Shown here: piece by piece, positions 49,997 through 59,252 of the stretch | Layout of the letters: the number at the start of each line of letters is the position of its first letter | Numbering within the stretch: position 1 is the stretch's first letter | From: Roseimicrobium sp. ORNL1 | GTDB lineage: Bacteria; Verrucomicrobiota; Verrucomicrobiia; Verrucomicrobiales; Verrucomicrobiaceae | DNA length: 64,000 nt | NCBI RefSeq assembly: GCF_011044495.1 | Contig: NZ_CP049143.1 | Location: forward strand, 1,178,001 to 1,242,000 | Direction: 5' to 3' | Made by a program: the position numbers and the translations under genes | The notes under the pieces: generated by a model | Seen by the model: only the letters and a program-made list of their open reading frames with translations | Databases searched by the model: none | Told to the model about the DNA's origin: nothing

Positions 49997-51115
49997 TTAT
50001 TGGCCAGCCGAGGCGCCCGCGAAGTTTTTCAGTCCCGGCACCGGCCCATAGCCATAGAAGGCGGCCTTGCCATCGCGCTTGGGCATGACGAAATCAAAAA
50101 CGCTGACCCCATTGCGTCGCTGTCCGTCATAGGAGCGGCCATCACTCGCGCCGAAGACCACCGGCTTGCCGTCCTTCTTTCGTTTCCCCAAGTAGAGCAT
50201 CACGTGGGAGATGGGTAGCTCGCGTGGACTGCTGGTGTCATACGTGCCGGTCCAGAAAAGCAGGTCGCCCGGCTTCAGTGCGGAAAGAGACTTGTCCTTC
50301 AAGGTGGTGGTATCCTCCGTGCGATACAGCCGGGTGTGGCGCATCACCCAGCGGCAAATCTCATCGCTCTGCCGTGGCACTTCCTTGATGCCGGAATCCT
50401 GCAGCACCCGGTACATGGTGCCGGAGCAGTCCATGCCGCCCGCTTTGGGATCCGCGGAGCCGAACTGGTAGCGGAGATTCTGCGTCGTGAGTTCCAGAGA
50501 ACGGCGGATGAGTTGTTGCGTGGCGGCGGGGTAGGCATCGAAGCCCTCAATCTCCTCAGGGGTGATGCTCGAGACGGCCGCTGCTTTCTTGCCAGCTTTG
50601 GTGGGATCACGTTCGTCGGTGCCGTCCTCATCTTCAGCAGGCTTGTCTGTGCCCGTGCCCGGCGTGGTAGATTTTTTTGAGGACGGTGTGGCTTCGCTAT
50701 TGCTGGTTCCGGTCTTTGCCTTGGCAGCGGCTGCCTCTCCGCTCATCTTCTTTTCACCGCCTTCAGTTTTTGAAGAGTCGGCTTCTTTCTGTTTCCCTGT
50801 CGTGGAAGCATCAGAGGTGGATTCCTTCTTGGTCTCTTCCTTCTTTGCGACGGTCTCTTTGCTGGTTCCAGTCGTCTTGTTCGCTGAGGACGTGGAGGGC
50901 TTTGGCTTCGGCTTTGTAGAAGCGGTGCTGCTGGATGATGAACTGGACGTGGTTGTCGTCGCCTTCTTCTTTGGGGTGCTACTCGTACCGCTCGCGCTCG
51001 TTTCGGACGCCTTCTTTTTGCTCGGGGTTGTTGCTTTTGTGCCAGAGCTTTCTTGTGCCGTGGTCACCGAGCCCAGGCAGAGCAGAAAAGCGAGAATGAA
51101 ATTCACCACACGCAT
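49997..51115 (-). CDS. NlpC/P60 (C40) peptidase with long Ser/Thr/Lys linker
   Basis: A 372-residue exported protein: signal peptide residues 1-20 (TTAQ), a low-complexity Ser/Thr/Lys-rich linker (25-180), a helical bridge and a C-terminal NlpC/P60-like domain (195-365). Catalytic Cys C230 is in GGMDCSGTMYRVL and His H304 in LPISHVMLYLG. Such enzymes cut D-Glu-diaminopimelate bonds in peptidoglycan. The linker is typical for a protein crossing the cell wall and may be glycosylated. The upstream gap (51116-51504) contains a large inverted-repeat element. Confidence 0.87.
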   Translation of the reverse strand: MRVVNFILAFLLCLGSVTTAQESSGTKATTPSKKKASETSASGTSSTPKKKATTTTSSSSSSSTASTKPKPKPSTSSANKTTGTSKETVAKKEETKKESTSDASTTGKQKEADSSKTEGGEKKMSGEAAAAKAKTGTSNSEATPSSKKSTTPGTGTDKPAEDEDGTDERDPTKAGKKAAAVSSITPEEIEGFDAYPAATQQLIRRSLELTTQNLRYQFGSADPKAGGMDCSGTMYRVLQDSGIKEVPRQSDEICRWVMRHTRLYRTEDTTTLKDKSLSALKPGDLLFWTGTYDTSSPRELPISHVMLYLGKRKKDGKPVVFGASDGRSYDGQRRNGVSVFDFVMPKRDGKAAFYGYGPVPGLKNFAGASAGQ

Positions 51116-51271
51116 ATTCAGAGTCGGTTGCTTCTGAAAATGGAACGGGTGCCGAATGCAAGATGGCTGTCCGAAAAAGCCTTACGATTTTGTGCGAAAC
51201 CTTTTTTTGCACATTGGTTGTCACGGTGCTGCACAGTCGAAGCAGTTCCGCGGACTATGTCCTTAAAGGCA

Positions 51272-51457
51272 AACGTCCTTCCACCAAAGAGGCGGTAGGG
51301 ATGCGCTCCTGCGCGTCCGACTTTAGGTGGGCGGAGGTGGTGCGGAGTCGCGGTGCGAAAAGGTCTCGTCACGTGGCATCTTCCCACCGCCTCCGCCCGC
51401 TATCTGCGGACGCGCAGGAGCGCATCCCTACCGTCCTCTTTTGTGTGGAGGGACGTT
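51272..51457. repeat. Long imperfect inverted repeat (about 186 bases)
   Basis: Arms 51272-51319 and 51407-51457: the inner 26 bases (GGTAGGGATGCGCTCCTGCG...) are a perfect inverted match and the outer parts (AACGTCC.TCCAC.AAAGAGG) match with small indels. A second inner pair (51325-51345, 51384-51401; GGGCGGAGGTGGTG type) extends the stem. The rest of the 389-base gap between two minus-strand genes has no gene. Confidence 0.88.
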
Positions 51458-51504
51458 GAGATGCAGTGCGCATGGTGCATCAGGGGCTCGAATGCGTAGG
51501 CACT

Positions 51505-53064
51505 TTATTTCTGCGGTGGTTGCTCAGAACCTGAGGAAGAGGGACCTGCATTCCCAGGTGCCGGTGCCGGAACAGCCGATACGTAAACCGTCGTACTGGG
51601 AGCTTTGCCGGAGTAGAAGGAGAGATAGTGGGTGCCGTTGATCTCGGTGGCGTTAGCATTGCCCGCATCAAACGTGACCTTGCTGCCCGTGGCCACGATA
51701 TCGGAGGCTGGCCAGTGGCTCGGATTGTCGAAGATGAACTTTGGATCGACGATGCGGCGGCGCAGCAGACCCTTGCCACGCTGATAGTAGTAGTTGCTGA
51801 GCAGTCCGGTCTTGGCGTCGAGGACGAGGCTGGGCGTGGAGCAGAAGATGTCGCCGATGTTGGTTTGCGTGCGTTTCCACGTCGCTCCGGAGTCGGTGGA
51901 GACGATCTGGAACTGAGACGGACCGGTTTCTGAGCGGGCGATGGCGAGAATCCTGCCATCGCCGAGATAGACCGCGGCGGGCTCGGTCGGCCACTGCGCT
52001 TTGGGCAGGTCAGACTCGACGGTGGTCTGCGTCCAGGTGGCGCCATCGTCCTTGCTGGTCACGATGCCCCACGCATTGGTGGGCTTGTCACTGTAGTCTC
52101 CTGCGAACCACAGTGACATGAGACCGACTGTGGGGACGGAGAAGACGTCGGTGATCTGCATGGGGCGCACGGCGAGTTTCGGCGTCGAGATGAGGGTGAA
52201 TGTCACGCCATCCGTGGTGCGATAGAGATCCTGGTACCACTCCTTGCCGACGCGACGCACCCAGAGGAGCATGGCTCCCGTGGAGTCGAGCCCTTTCCCG
52301 ACAGGGACATCGCCGTAACCCGGCGAGTTGGCGACCACCGTTTCCGGCGTCCACGTTTTTCCGCCGTCCGTGGAAGTGCGCGCGTAGGTGGCGCGGGCGT
52401 CTTCCCCAATCGTGTGCCCTTTGCCGCGGGTGTACACGCAGACCAGCTTGTCACCGAGGGCTTGCAGCATGGGCCACGAATTGTAGCCGCCTTCGCTCTG
52501 CACGACGTGGGCCTTTGCGGGCGCGTCCAAGGGCGTCACCTTGACCATGGCCAGGCCAGTGGGTTTGGTGAACGAGTCACCGGGATCGCCGGGCTCACGC
52601 TGGATGCGCACCCACAGGGGTGCATTCGGTACCACTTCGTAGTAGGACTCCAAAACGATGGTCCGGGTGTGAAGCGGCCCGGCGGGGAGTGGGGTATGCA
52701 CCGGGGTCCCCAGGTAGTAGTGGTCAGCAATCGGTGCATTCTCCACCATCTGCGACAGATGGGCCCGATAGACATCTGAGAAGCTGGAACTCGTCTCTGC
52801 GTCGTTGGTGGTCACGACGATCTCGACTCTTACGGCAGCGCATTCGCGTGGAAGTCCGCTCACCAAGCCAGCGACCGACTGCCCCTCTGTACCGCCTGAG
52901 AGTGACCACACGGGAATGTGCACAGAGCCGCTCGACATGAGCACCAGTGAGGGTTTGCCGGTGGCGATGGAAAGGTCGTTTGCGGTCAGGCAGATGGGAG
53001 AATCCACCCCGAAGACGGGGACGGTGGCGGAAAGGAGTGCGAGGTGGAGGAGGAAATTTCGCAT
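51505..53064 (-). CDS. Secreted sialidase-like BNR-repeat protein
   Basis: A 519-residue exported protein (signal residues 1-20, MRNFLLHLALLSATVPVFG). After an N-terminal beta region (25-180) comes a six-bladed propeller with Asp-boxes: STDGGKTW, SKDDGATW and STDSGATW. The order fits exo-alpha-sialidase-like (GH33) proteins, but the catalytic Arg triad and Tyr/Glu pair cannot be confirmed by eye, so another glycan-binding or hydrolytic role is possible. The C-terminus is Pro/Ser/Gln-rich. The ATG at 53064 is used since it starts the signal peptide. It probably acts on surface or environmental glycans. Confidence 0.82.
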   Translation of the reverse strand: MRNFLLHLALLSATVPVFGVDSPICLTANDLSIATGKPSLVLMSSGSVHIPVWSLSGGTEGQSVAGLVSGLPRECAAVRVEIVVTTNDAETSSSFSDVYRAHLSQMVENAPIADHYYLGTPVHTPLPAGPLHTRTIVLESYYEVVPNAPLWVRIQREPGDPGDSFTKPTGLAMVKVTPLDAPAKAHVVQSEGGYNSWPMLQALGDKLVCVYTRGKGHTIGEDARATYARTSTDGGKTWTPETVVANSPGYGDVPVGKGLDSTGAMLLWVRRVGKEWYQDLYRTTDGVTFTLISTPKLAVRPMQITDVFSVPTVGLMSLWFAGDYSDKPTNAWGIVTSKDDGATWTQTTVESDLPKAQWPTEPAAVYLGDGRILAIARSETGPSQFQIVSTDSGATWKRTQTNIGDIFCSTPSLVLDAKTGLLSNYYYQRGKGLLRRRIVDPKFIFDNPSHWPASDIVATGSKVTFDAGNANATEINGTHYLSFYSGKAPSTTVYVSAVPAPAPGNAGPSSSGSEQPPQK

Positions 53065-53218
53065 GCTTGTTTCAGGGTTTGCTCCGTTGGGCTTATGGAG
53101 TGAAACGCTCTGAACCTCCCTGCACCATCGCACTTTTGTGCGCAACGTTGCTTTGGTCCGAATCAGGAAGATTCGCCTACAGCAGCGGAAATGGAATCAG
53201 CTGTGCGCCACACAATGC

Positions 53219-55411
53219 CTAACTCGTCACACCCTTCTGCGCGAGCAGATGCGTGAACGGGTTCGGCGCCACGAGGTTGTACTGGCGGATCGCGAGCTTC
53301 CAGAAGGGGGAGAGTGTTTCCTCTGAAGAAGACCACAGCTCGTAGTGCAGATGAATCACCGTGTCCGGGTCATACAGCACGGCGGTGAGCTCGCGCTTGC
53401 TCAGGCTGTTCGGGCCCTGGCTGATGAGCTTGTGACTCAGGTGGCGGAAGTACTCGCGTGAGTGCTCCACCTGGCGACGCCGGCGCAGCAGGCTCACGTG
53501 GAGTCCATTCACATACGGGTCTAGGCACACCTGCACGAGGCCAAAACGTTGCTCCAGTTCCGGCTGCAGCGGAGGACGGGCGTGCACCTCATCGAGGTGC
53601 TCGTTCAGCGACTGCAGCACGGGTGGGGGATGAAGCTCCTCCGGGGTGACGAAAAGGCCGAAGCGTTGCAGTGTCTTTGTGCTGGAAGTCGTGATGGCAA
53701 ACGGAATCGCGAGGATGAGCCCCAGCAGCACCGGACTGATCCAAAAGAGGAATTGTGTGGAGATGAAGAACGCCGCTACACCCCAGGCAATGCCAATCAA
53801 AGTGACCCAGCCAAAGGTGAGAATCGGTTCCCGCCAGTCAATGCCGCCGCCCAGCTTGCGCCGCTGCGCCACCCAACTCACGCCCTGGCCCAGGATGGTC
53901 TTCACCACGAACTGCGAGTGGAAGTACATCATGATGGGAGCCATCAGGGTAAACACAAAGGTGTCCAGGAAGCTGCTCAGCGCCGCCATCAATCGCAGCC
54001 GGATGGGCTTGAAGAGTCGGCCGGTGACCAGCTCATCAATCATGATGATGATCTTTGGCAGGAAGATGAAGGCCAGCGTGAGCAGCAGCAGGAGCTGCCC
54101 CGCAAAGGTCGCCCTGGCCATGTCCAGCGGGGACCTGTCATCGCTCGCCCCCATGATGGTGCCCAGGATGAGGAACATCAGCCACACCGGCGAGCTCACA
54201 TAGCTCATGATGCCGTGGTAGAAATTCAACCGGCTGATGGGATGCCAGCCACGCGCGAAGAGCAGCCAGAAGTGCTGCATATTTCCCAAGCACCAGCGGC
54301 GGTCGCGCTTCAGCGTATCGATGAGCGTGGGCGGGCCTTCCTCGTAGCTGCCGTGGTCCGTGGCCAGCAGGCGCACCGCATAGCCCGCCTTGCGCATGAG
54401 CGCTGCTTCCACGAAGTCGTGGCTCATGATGTGCCCGCCGAAGGGCACCTTCTCAGGAAGCGGAGGCAGTGCGCAGTACTCGATGAATGGCGCGAGACGG
54501 ATGATGGCATTGTGCCCCCAGAAGTTCGCCTCGCCGCACTGCCAGTAGCTCAGGCCGGAGATGAACGCCGGACCGTAGAAGGACTGCGCGAACTGCATGA
54601 TGCGGCCCAACAAGGTGTCCGCGGCAATCTGCTTCGGGAAGGTCTGGAGAATGCCGATGCCGGGATTCTTCTCCATGATGCGCACCAGATTCACCAGCAG
54701 CGGCCCGCTCATCACGCTGTCCGCGTCGAACACGATCATGTAGCGATAGCGCTTGCCCCAGCGGCGGCAGAAGTCGGAGACGTTGCCGCTCTTGCGGTTG
54801 ATGGGCGTGCGGCGTTTCCGGTAGAAGATTCTCCCGAAGGCATTGAGCTGGCGGCAGAGTTCCAGCCAGCCGGCCTCCTCTTCGATCCACTTGTTCGAGT
54901 CATCCGAATCGCTCAGGATGAAAAAGTCGAAGTGCTCCAGCTTGCCTGTCTTCGCGAGGGAGTTGTACACCGAGCGGATGCCCTCGAACACGCGGGTCAC
55001 GTCCTCGTTGTACACGGGCACGATGATGGCAGTCGTGGCGCCCAGCGGAGCCTCCATGTCATCATTCGTGATGGTACGGAAGAGGTCGATCGGATCCGGC
55101 TTGGGCCGGTTCATCATCCAGATGCCGATGAGAGCCGTCCAGAAGCCGATGTTGAGCTGGTAATACAACGGGATGAAGACGACCAGCAGCGCCCATTCAT
55201 ACCAGGCCATGCCGCCGCTGTTCAGCATCTGGTACATGAGCCAGATGCCCACGACCGTACCCACGAAGACGAAGGAGAAGAACGTGGCCCTTCTCAACCG
55301 GGAGGTGGCAGGGGAGGGCAGGCCGGCGTGCGACTGAAGCTGCGCGGTGCGCGAGCCCAGGGCGGCTGTTGGTGTGGTGGACCCGGAGGGGCTGGCTACG
55401 GGGGCGCTCAT
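53219..55411 (-). CDS. mdoH: Glucans biosynthesis glucosyltransferase (OpgH-type)
   Basis: A 730-residue inner-membrane GT2 enzyme that makes the beta-1,2-glucan backbone of osmoregulated periplasmic glucans. Two N-terminal membrane segments (45-62, 70-100), catalytic domain with TAIIVPVYNEDVTRVFEGI (128-146), FDADSVMSG (D229, D231), GHIMSHDFVEA and the acceptor motif KRDRRWCLGN (368-377), followed by at least five C-terminal membrane segments. Slightly shorter than E. coli MdoH at the ends. Its ATG overlaps the stop of the preceding gene by one base (TAATG, 55409-55413), so it is translationally coupled to it. Confidence 0.95.
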   Translation of the reverse strand: MSAPVASPSGSTTPTAALGSRTAQLQSHAGLPSPATSRLRRATFFSFVFVGTVVGIWLMYQMLNSGGMAWYEWALLVVFIPLYYQLNIGFWTALIGIWMMNRPKPDPIDLFRTITNDDMEAPLGATTAIIVPVYNEDVTRVFEGIRSVYNSLAKTGKLEHFDFFILSDSDDSNKWIEEEAGWLELCRQLNAFGRIFYRKRRTPINRKSGNVSDFCRRWGKRYRYMIVFDADSVMSGPLLVNLVRIMEKNPGIGILQTFPKQIAADTLLGRIMQFAQSFYGPAFISGLSYWQCGEANFWGHNAIIRLAPFIEYCALPPLPEKVPFGGHIMSHDFVEAALMRKAGYAVRLLATDHGSYEEGPPTLIDTLKRDRRWCLGNMQHFWLLFARGWHPISRLNFYHGIMSYVSSPVWLMFLILGTIMGASDDRSPLDMARATFAGQLLLLLTLAFIFLPKIIIMIDELVTGRLFKPIRLRLMAALSSFLDTFVFTLMAPIMMYFHSQFVVKTILGQGVSWVAQRRKLGGGIDWREPILTFGWVTLIGIAWGVAAFFISTQFLFWISPVLLGLILAIPFAITTSSTKTLQRFGLFVTPEELHPPPVLQSLNEHLDEVHARPPLQPELEQRFGLVQVCLDPYVNGLHVSLLRRRRQVEHSREYFRHLSHKLISQGPNSLSKRELTAVLYDPDTVIHLHYELWSSSEETLSPFWKLAIRQYNLVAPNPFTHLLAQKGVTS

Positions 55412-56025
55412 TATTTCGTCAGATCATACACGAACCACAGCGCTCCCACCACGAAGGCCAGCAGGGCGACATAGCGCAGCAGGGCATAGCCGCCGCGCTC
55501 ATTGGCATCTTCCTCATCCAGATTTTCAAACAGGCCCAGATCGATGGGACGCGGGGTCATCTTGGAGACTTGCAGGCGGGGACCCGAGGTGCGCACCGCA
55601 GAGCGCATGGCTTCCGTCATGTCCGGTGGCAGATTCTCGCGGTCGATGAAGAAATGCGGCCAGCGGCTGGGGCCATCGCACAGGTGGAAGCCCAACCTGC
55701 CTGACCCTTCGATCTGGCTGTCGGTAAGCTCCATGCCCTTGTAGATCTCGGAGAGCCAGCTCTGCATCATCAGGCGGGCCTGCTGGATGGCGTGGGCCGT
55801 GGGGCTGCGGGAGGGATTCTTCTCATGCTCCTCCGCCGCGCGGCGCAGCGTTTCCAGGATGAGCTGGGTACGGCGGATGCGGTTGTGCAGGCGGTAACTG
55901 CGGAAGTAGTCTGCCAGCCGGGCGTATGCCTCGTTCCAGTCCTCTTCCGAACCTGTCTTGGGCGCGAAATGAATCGTCACCGCATCCATCGGATCGGTAG
56001 AGGCTGGGGTAATGATGGGATTCAC
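55411..56025 (-). CDS. Conserved membrane-anchored protein in the glucan operon
   Basis: A 204-residue protein: soluble helical region (25-95, RLADYFRSYRLHNRIRRTQLILETLRRAAEEH), a segment with LCDGPSRWPHFFIDRENLP and one C-terminal membrane helix (186-202, YVALLAFVVGALWFVYDL). I do not recognise a family. The gene is wedged between mdoG and mdoH, overlapping the latter in TAATG and starting 108 bases after mdoG, so a role in glucan synthesis, perhaps as a tail-anchored partner of MdoH, is likely from context alone. In E. coli no such gene separates the two. Confidence 0.75.
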   Translation of the reverse strand: MNPIITPASTDPMDAVTIHFAPKTGSEEDWNEAYARLADYFRSYRLHNRIRRTQLILETLRRAAEEHEKNPSRSPTAHAIQQARLMMQSWLSEIYKGMELTDSQIEGSGRLGFHLCDGPSRWPHFFIDRENLPPDMTEAMRSAVRTSGPRLQVSKMTPRPIDLGLFENLDEEDANERGGYALLRYVALLAFVVGALWFVYDLTK

Positions 56026-56133
56026 TTACTTACTTGTCAGGAGTGGAGGCAGAATACCACGCGAATCGAACGGGTGTGTTCAGATTCGCAGCTGGTGGTG
56101 ATTTCGTCATCCTGAAATCGTGCTGGCGCGGCC

Positions 56134-57666
56134 TCAGCGCTTCCACTGGTAGGACCAGCGCTCGGAGATGGGCTTCTTGCCGTCCACGAGGTCGCAGGTC
56201 ATCTCCAGGAGCTTCACGTCCGGCTGGATGTCCAGCTTGAAGAAGGCGCGGTAGCCGCCCGTCTCGGGATTGATCATCACGCGCTTGTCCAGGACCTTGG
56301 TCACCCCAGTGATGTTCAGGTCGGCATCGGGCACCCAGTCGGCGGCCTTGCCAGGAAGAGGCTTGCCCTTGCTGAAGTCCACCACAAAGAGGTAGTCATT
56401 CGGGATGTCCGGCGTGGCCACGCCCTCACCCCAGCGGGTGGAGAGCACCTTGGCGAGGTCGTGCGGCTTCTCCGCCAGCCAGGAGAGATTGTAGGCGAAG
56501 CGCAGCGGCTCCTTGGCCGTGGGCTGGGTCTCGGGCTCCCAGAAGGTCACGATGTTGTCCCAAGTTTCCTCGCCCGTGGCCAGCTCGATGAGGTGCAGCT
56601 TGCCGCGGCCGAAGCCTTCCACCGGGTCTACCCACACGGACACGCGCTCGTGGTAGCGGGCTTCGAGGTCTTGGAAGTGGGCGAACTCACGGTCGCGCTT
56701 CTGCAGGCCGAATCCCTTGATGCCCTCCAGGCTGTACACGCTCTGGCGCATCTCCTTGCCGTTGTCGAGCGGGCGCCAGATCATGGTGCCATTCTCCTGC
56801 TCAATCAGCAGGCCGTCGGAGTCATGCACCTCCGGGCGGAAGTCGAGCGGCTTCGGGTGGGTGTTCTCACCGAACCAGAACATGCTGGAGAAGGGGGCAA
56901 GGCCCAGCAGCTTCACCGGCTTGCGCAGGAAGAGGGAGCCGCTCACGCGCATCATGGTCGTCTCGCCGGGGGTCACCTCGAACTGGTAGGCACCGCAGAC
57001 GCTGGGGCCGTTCAGCAGGGCGTAGAACTGGAAGACCTTCTCACCGGCCTTCGGTTGCACGAACCAGAAGTGCGTGAAATCCGGGAATTCCTCGGGCTCG
57101 CCACCCACGGTATTGATGGCCACGCCACGGGCGGAAAGGCCCCAGCCCAGCTTCGTGGTCACTGCGCGGAAGTAGCTCGCGCCCATGAAGACCATGAACT
57201 CAAAGCGCTTGTTCAGCAGGGTGTCCGGGGCCAGCAGGCGGAAGCCGGCAAAGCCTTCGGGGAACTTCACGCCCTCGGGGATCTTCAGGTCTCCGTAGTC
57301 GAAGAGATCCTTGCTGAAGGGGATGGGGGAGGGCTGGCCGGCCTTGATATCGAAGAACTCGACGGTCTTCTTCGCGGTCCAGCCGGGGTGGAAGAACTCG
57401 ATGCGGTAGGAGTGCTCGATGTCGTTGTAGAGCGCCTTTTCCGGCCTGAAGCGGATCTGGCGGTGGCCGTCATACTTCAGGGTGTCGAAAAAGGGATCCA
57501 GCGGGTGCTTGGGCGGATCGTAGGGCTTTTGCGCCAGGGACGCCGCATAAGCTTCGAGGTCCAAAAAGGTGCGTATCGGCGGGGAAGCAGGGGCCTCCTG
57601 AGCCTGAATGGACGACAGCGCGCATGTCAGCGCAAGCACACCGGACAGAACTGGGCGAAATAGCAT
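56134..57666 (-). CDS. mdoG: Periplasmic glucan biosynthesis protein (OpgG/OpgD family)
   Basis: A 510-residue exported protein, signal peptide to about residue 22. It fits the OpgG family from end to end: YDPPKHPLDPFFDTLKYDGHRQIRFRPEKALY, EFFHPGWTAKKTVEFFDI, FAGFRLLAPDTLL, YFRAVTTKLGWGLSARGVAINT, PFSSMFWFGENTHPKPLDFRPEVHDSDGLLIEQ, and a C-terminal Ig-like domain. OpgG/OpgD act in the periplasm on the glucan backbone made by MdoH, and recent work on the family describes glucan hydrolase activity. First gene of the mdoG-X-mdoH operon. It cannot be distinguished here whether the protein is closer to OpgG (Sec) or OpgD (Tat). Confidence 0.93.
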   Translation of the reverse strand: MLFRPVLSGVLALTCALSSIQAQEAPASPPIRTFLDLEAYAASLAQKPYDPPKHPLDPFFDTLKYDGHRQIRFRPEKALYNDIEHSYRIEFFHPGWTAKKTVEFFDIKAGQPSPIPFSKDLFDYGDLKIPEGVKFPEGFAGFRLLAPDTLLNKRFEFMVFMGASYFRAVTTKLGWGLSARGVAINTVGGEPEEFPDFTHFWFVQPKAGEKVFQFYALLNGPSVCGAYQFEVTPGETTMMRVSGSLFLRKPVKLLGLAPFSSMFWFGENTHPKPLDFRPEVHDSDGLLIEQENGTMIWRPLDNGKEMRQSVYSLEGIKGFGLQKRDREFAHFQDLEARYHERVSVWVDPVEGFGRGKLHLIELATGEETWDNIVTFWEPETQPTAKEPLRFAYNLSWLAEKPHDLAKVLSTRWGEGVATPDIPNDYLFVVDFSKGKPLPGKAADWVPDADLNITGVTKVLDKRVMINPETGGYRAFFKLDIQPDVKLLEMTCDLVDGKKPISERWSYQWKR

Positions 57667-57859
57667 AAGATCGTTGAAAGACAGGAGGAGACCGGCACTA
57701 GGATGCCGTGGGAATGCCCAACGTCAAGAGAGGGTGGGGCACAATAAGGTTTCCCCTGCGGGAAGGTTCAATCGCGGGATCAACGGCGGAGGAGCAGCCA
57801 TTTACGAGAAAAGGCGCATTCCCGTCCTCTGCCAGGAGCCTCATTTGGCGTTTCCAAGC

Positions 57860-59224
57860 TCACGCCAGCACCGCGCGGGGTACGCGGCCGGACACGTCCG
57901 TGAGCCGGTAGTCACGTCCTGCATAACGATAGGTGAGCCGTTCGTGATCGATGCCCAGCAGGTGGAGAATCGTGGCGTGCACATCGTGGATATGCATTCT
58001 GTTCTGCGCAGCCTTGAAGCCGAAGTCGTCGCTCTCACCATAGGCCGTGCCGCCTTTGGCCCCGCCACCAGCGAGCCACATGAGGAAGCCGTGGGGATTG
58101 TGGTCCCGGCCGTTGCCATTTTCACTCACCGGAGTGCGCCCGAACTCGCCGCCCCATACGACCAAGGTCTCATCCAGCAGCCCCCGCTGTTTCAGGTCCC
58201 CCAGAAGCGCCGCGATGGGGCGATCAATATCCGCAGCGAGTGTGCGGGTGGACTTGTCATGGTTGGAGTGCGTGTCCCAGGGCTGGCCATTGCCATAGTA
58301 GACCTGCACGAAGCGCACGCCCCGCTCCACGAGGCGCCGCGCCAGGAGGCAGCCATTGGAGAAGTGACTCTTCCCATAGAGCTCGCGCACCTGGGTGGGC
58401 TCGCGGTCGATATCAAAGGCATCCGTCGCGGCAGTCTGCATGCGATAGGCGGTCTCCATCGACTGAATGCGGCCATTCAGTGAGACGTCTGCGCCACCGC
58501 GCGCGGCCAGATGCGCCTCGTTCAGCTCTTGAATGAGATCGAGTTGTCGACGCTGATCGGTGAGCTGCACTCGTTCATTGTGCAGCCACGGGATCATCTG
58601 CTTGGGATCCAGATTGGCGTGGTTGATGTACACACCCTGATGCTGTGCCGGCAGGAAGGCGCTGCTCCACAGGATGGAAAAGCGCACGGGTTTCCCTGGG
58701 CACAGCACCACGTAGGAAGGCAGATTCTCGTTCTCATTCCCGAGGCCGTAGCTGAGCCATGACCCCATACTCGGCACGCGTTCGGTCATCGTGCCGTTGT
58801 TCATCAGCAACAAGGCGGGACCGTGATTGGGGTTATCGGTGTGGCATGAGCGGAGGACGCAAAGGTCATCGGCATAGCGCGCGAGATTCGGCAGCAGCTC
58901 GCTTACTGGCAGTCCGCTCTGGCCATGCTGGGCATAGGCATAGGGCGAGGCCAGCAAGCCGCCGGTGGGACGCTCTGTGCGCAGGTCCGCCCCTTCGGGA
59001 CGCTGGCCGTTGAACTTCGTCAGCGCAGGCTTCGGGTCCAGGAAGTCCGGTCCGAACGGGCCGCCATTCATGAACAGATGGATCACCCGCTTCGCCTTGG
59101 GAGCCACGTGGGGCTGTCCGTGAATGCCCGCTGCGTGCAACGTGGAAGCGAGTCCCAAGGCTCCCAGCCCACCACCCATACGGGCCAGCGCTTCGCGACG
59201 GGAAAGGAACGGTGCGGGATTCAT
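57860..59224 (-). CDS. DUF1501 (sulfatase-fold) secreted protein
   Basis: A 454-residue protein with a Tat-type N-terminus (FLSRREALARMGGGLGALGLAS). DUF1501 features: AKRVIHLFMNGGPFGPDFLDPKPALTKFNGQ, GLLASPYAYAQHGQSGLPVSELLPNLA, DLCVLRSCHTDNPNHGPALLLMNNG, DTHSNHDKSTRTLAADIDRPIAALL, and GGEFGRTPVSENGNGRDHNPHGF. The metal ligands of alkaline-phosphatase-type enzymes (Asp/His) seem present. Family members pair with DUF1549/DUF1553 proteins in Planctomycetes and Verrucomicrobia; the function is unknown. The ATG at 59224 begins the Tat signal and lies 28 bases after the stop of its partner gene, hence one operon. Confidence 0.9.
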   Translation of the reverse strand: MNPAPFLSRREALARMGGGLGALGLASTLHAAGIHGQPHVAPKAKRVIHLFMNGGPFGPDFLDPKPALTKFNGQRPEGADLRTERPTGGLLASPYAYAQHGQSGLPVSELLPNLARYADDLCVLRSCHTDNPNHGPALLLMNNGTMTERVPSMGSWLSYGLGNENENLPSYVVLCPGKPVRFSILWSSAFLPAQHQGVYINHANLDPKQMIPWLHNERVQLTDQRRQLDLIQELNEAHLAARGGADVSLNGRIQSMETAYRMQTAATDAFDIDREPTQVRELYGKSHFSNGCLLARRLVERGVRFVQVYYGNGQPWDTHSNHDKSTRTLAADIDRPIAALLGDLKQRGLLDETLVVWGGEFGRTPVSENGNGRDHNPHGFLMWLAGGGAKGGTAYGESDDFGFKAAQNRMHIHDVHATILHLLGIDHERLTYRYAGRDYRLTDVSGRVPRAVLA

Positions 59225-59252
59225 GGTCAGGGTTTCAGGCGTGATTCCAGAT

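Noticed and set aside
1607-51457. CRISPR array as an explanation for the repeated palindromes
   Set aside because: Repeats occur as inverted pairs in separate gaps, not as regularly spaced direct repeats, and no cas genes are present.
53549-55474. Long open frame (641 codons) on the plus strand opposite mdoH
   Set aside because: It is antisense to a complete, motif-verified gene; its product is low-complexity and charged. Long shadow frames are expected in GC-rich DNA.
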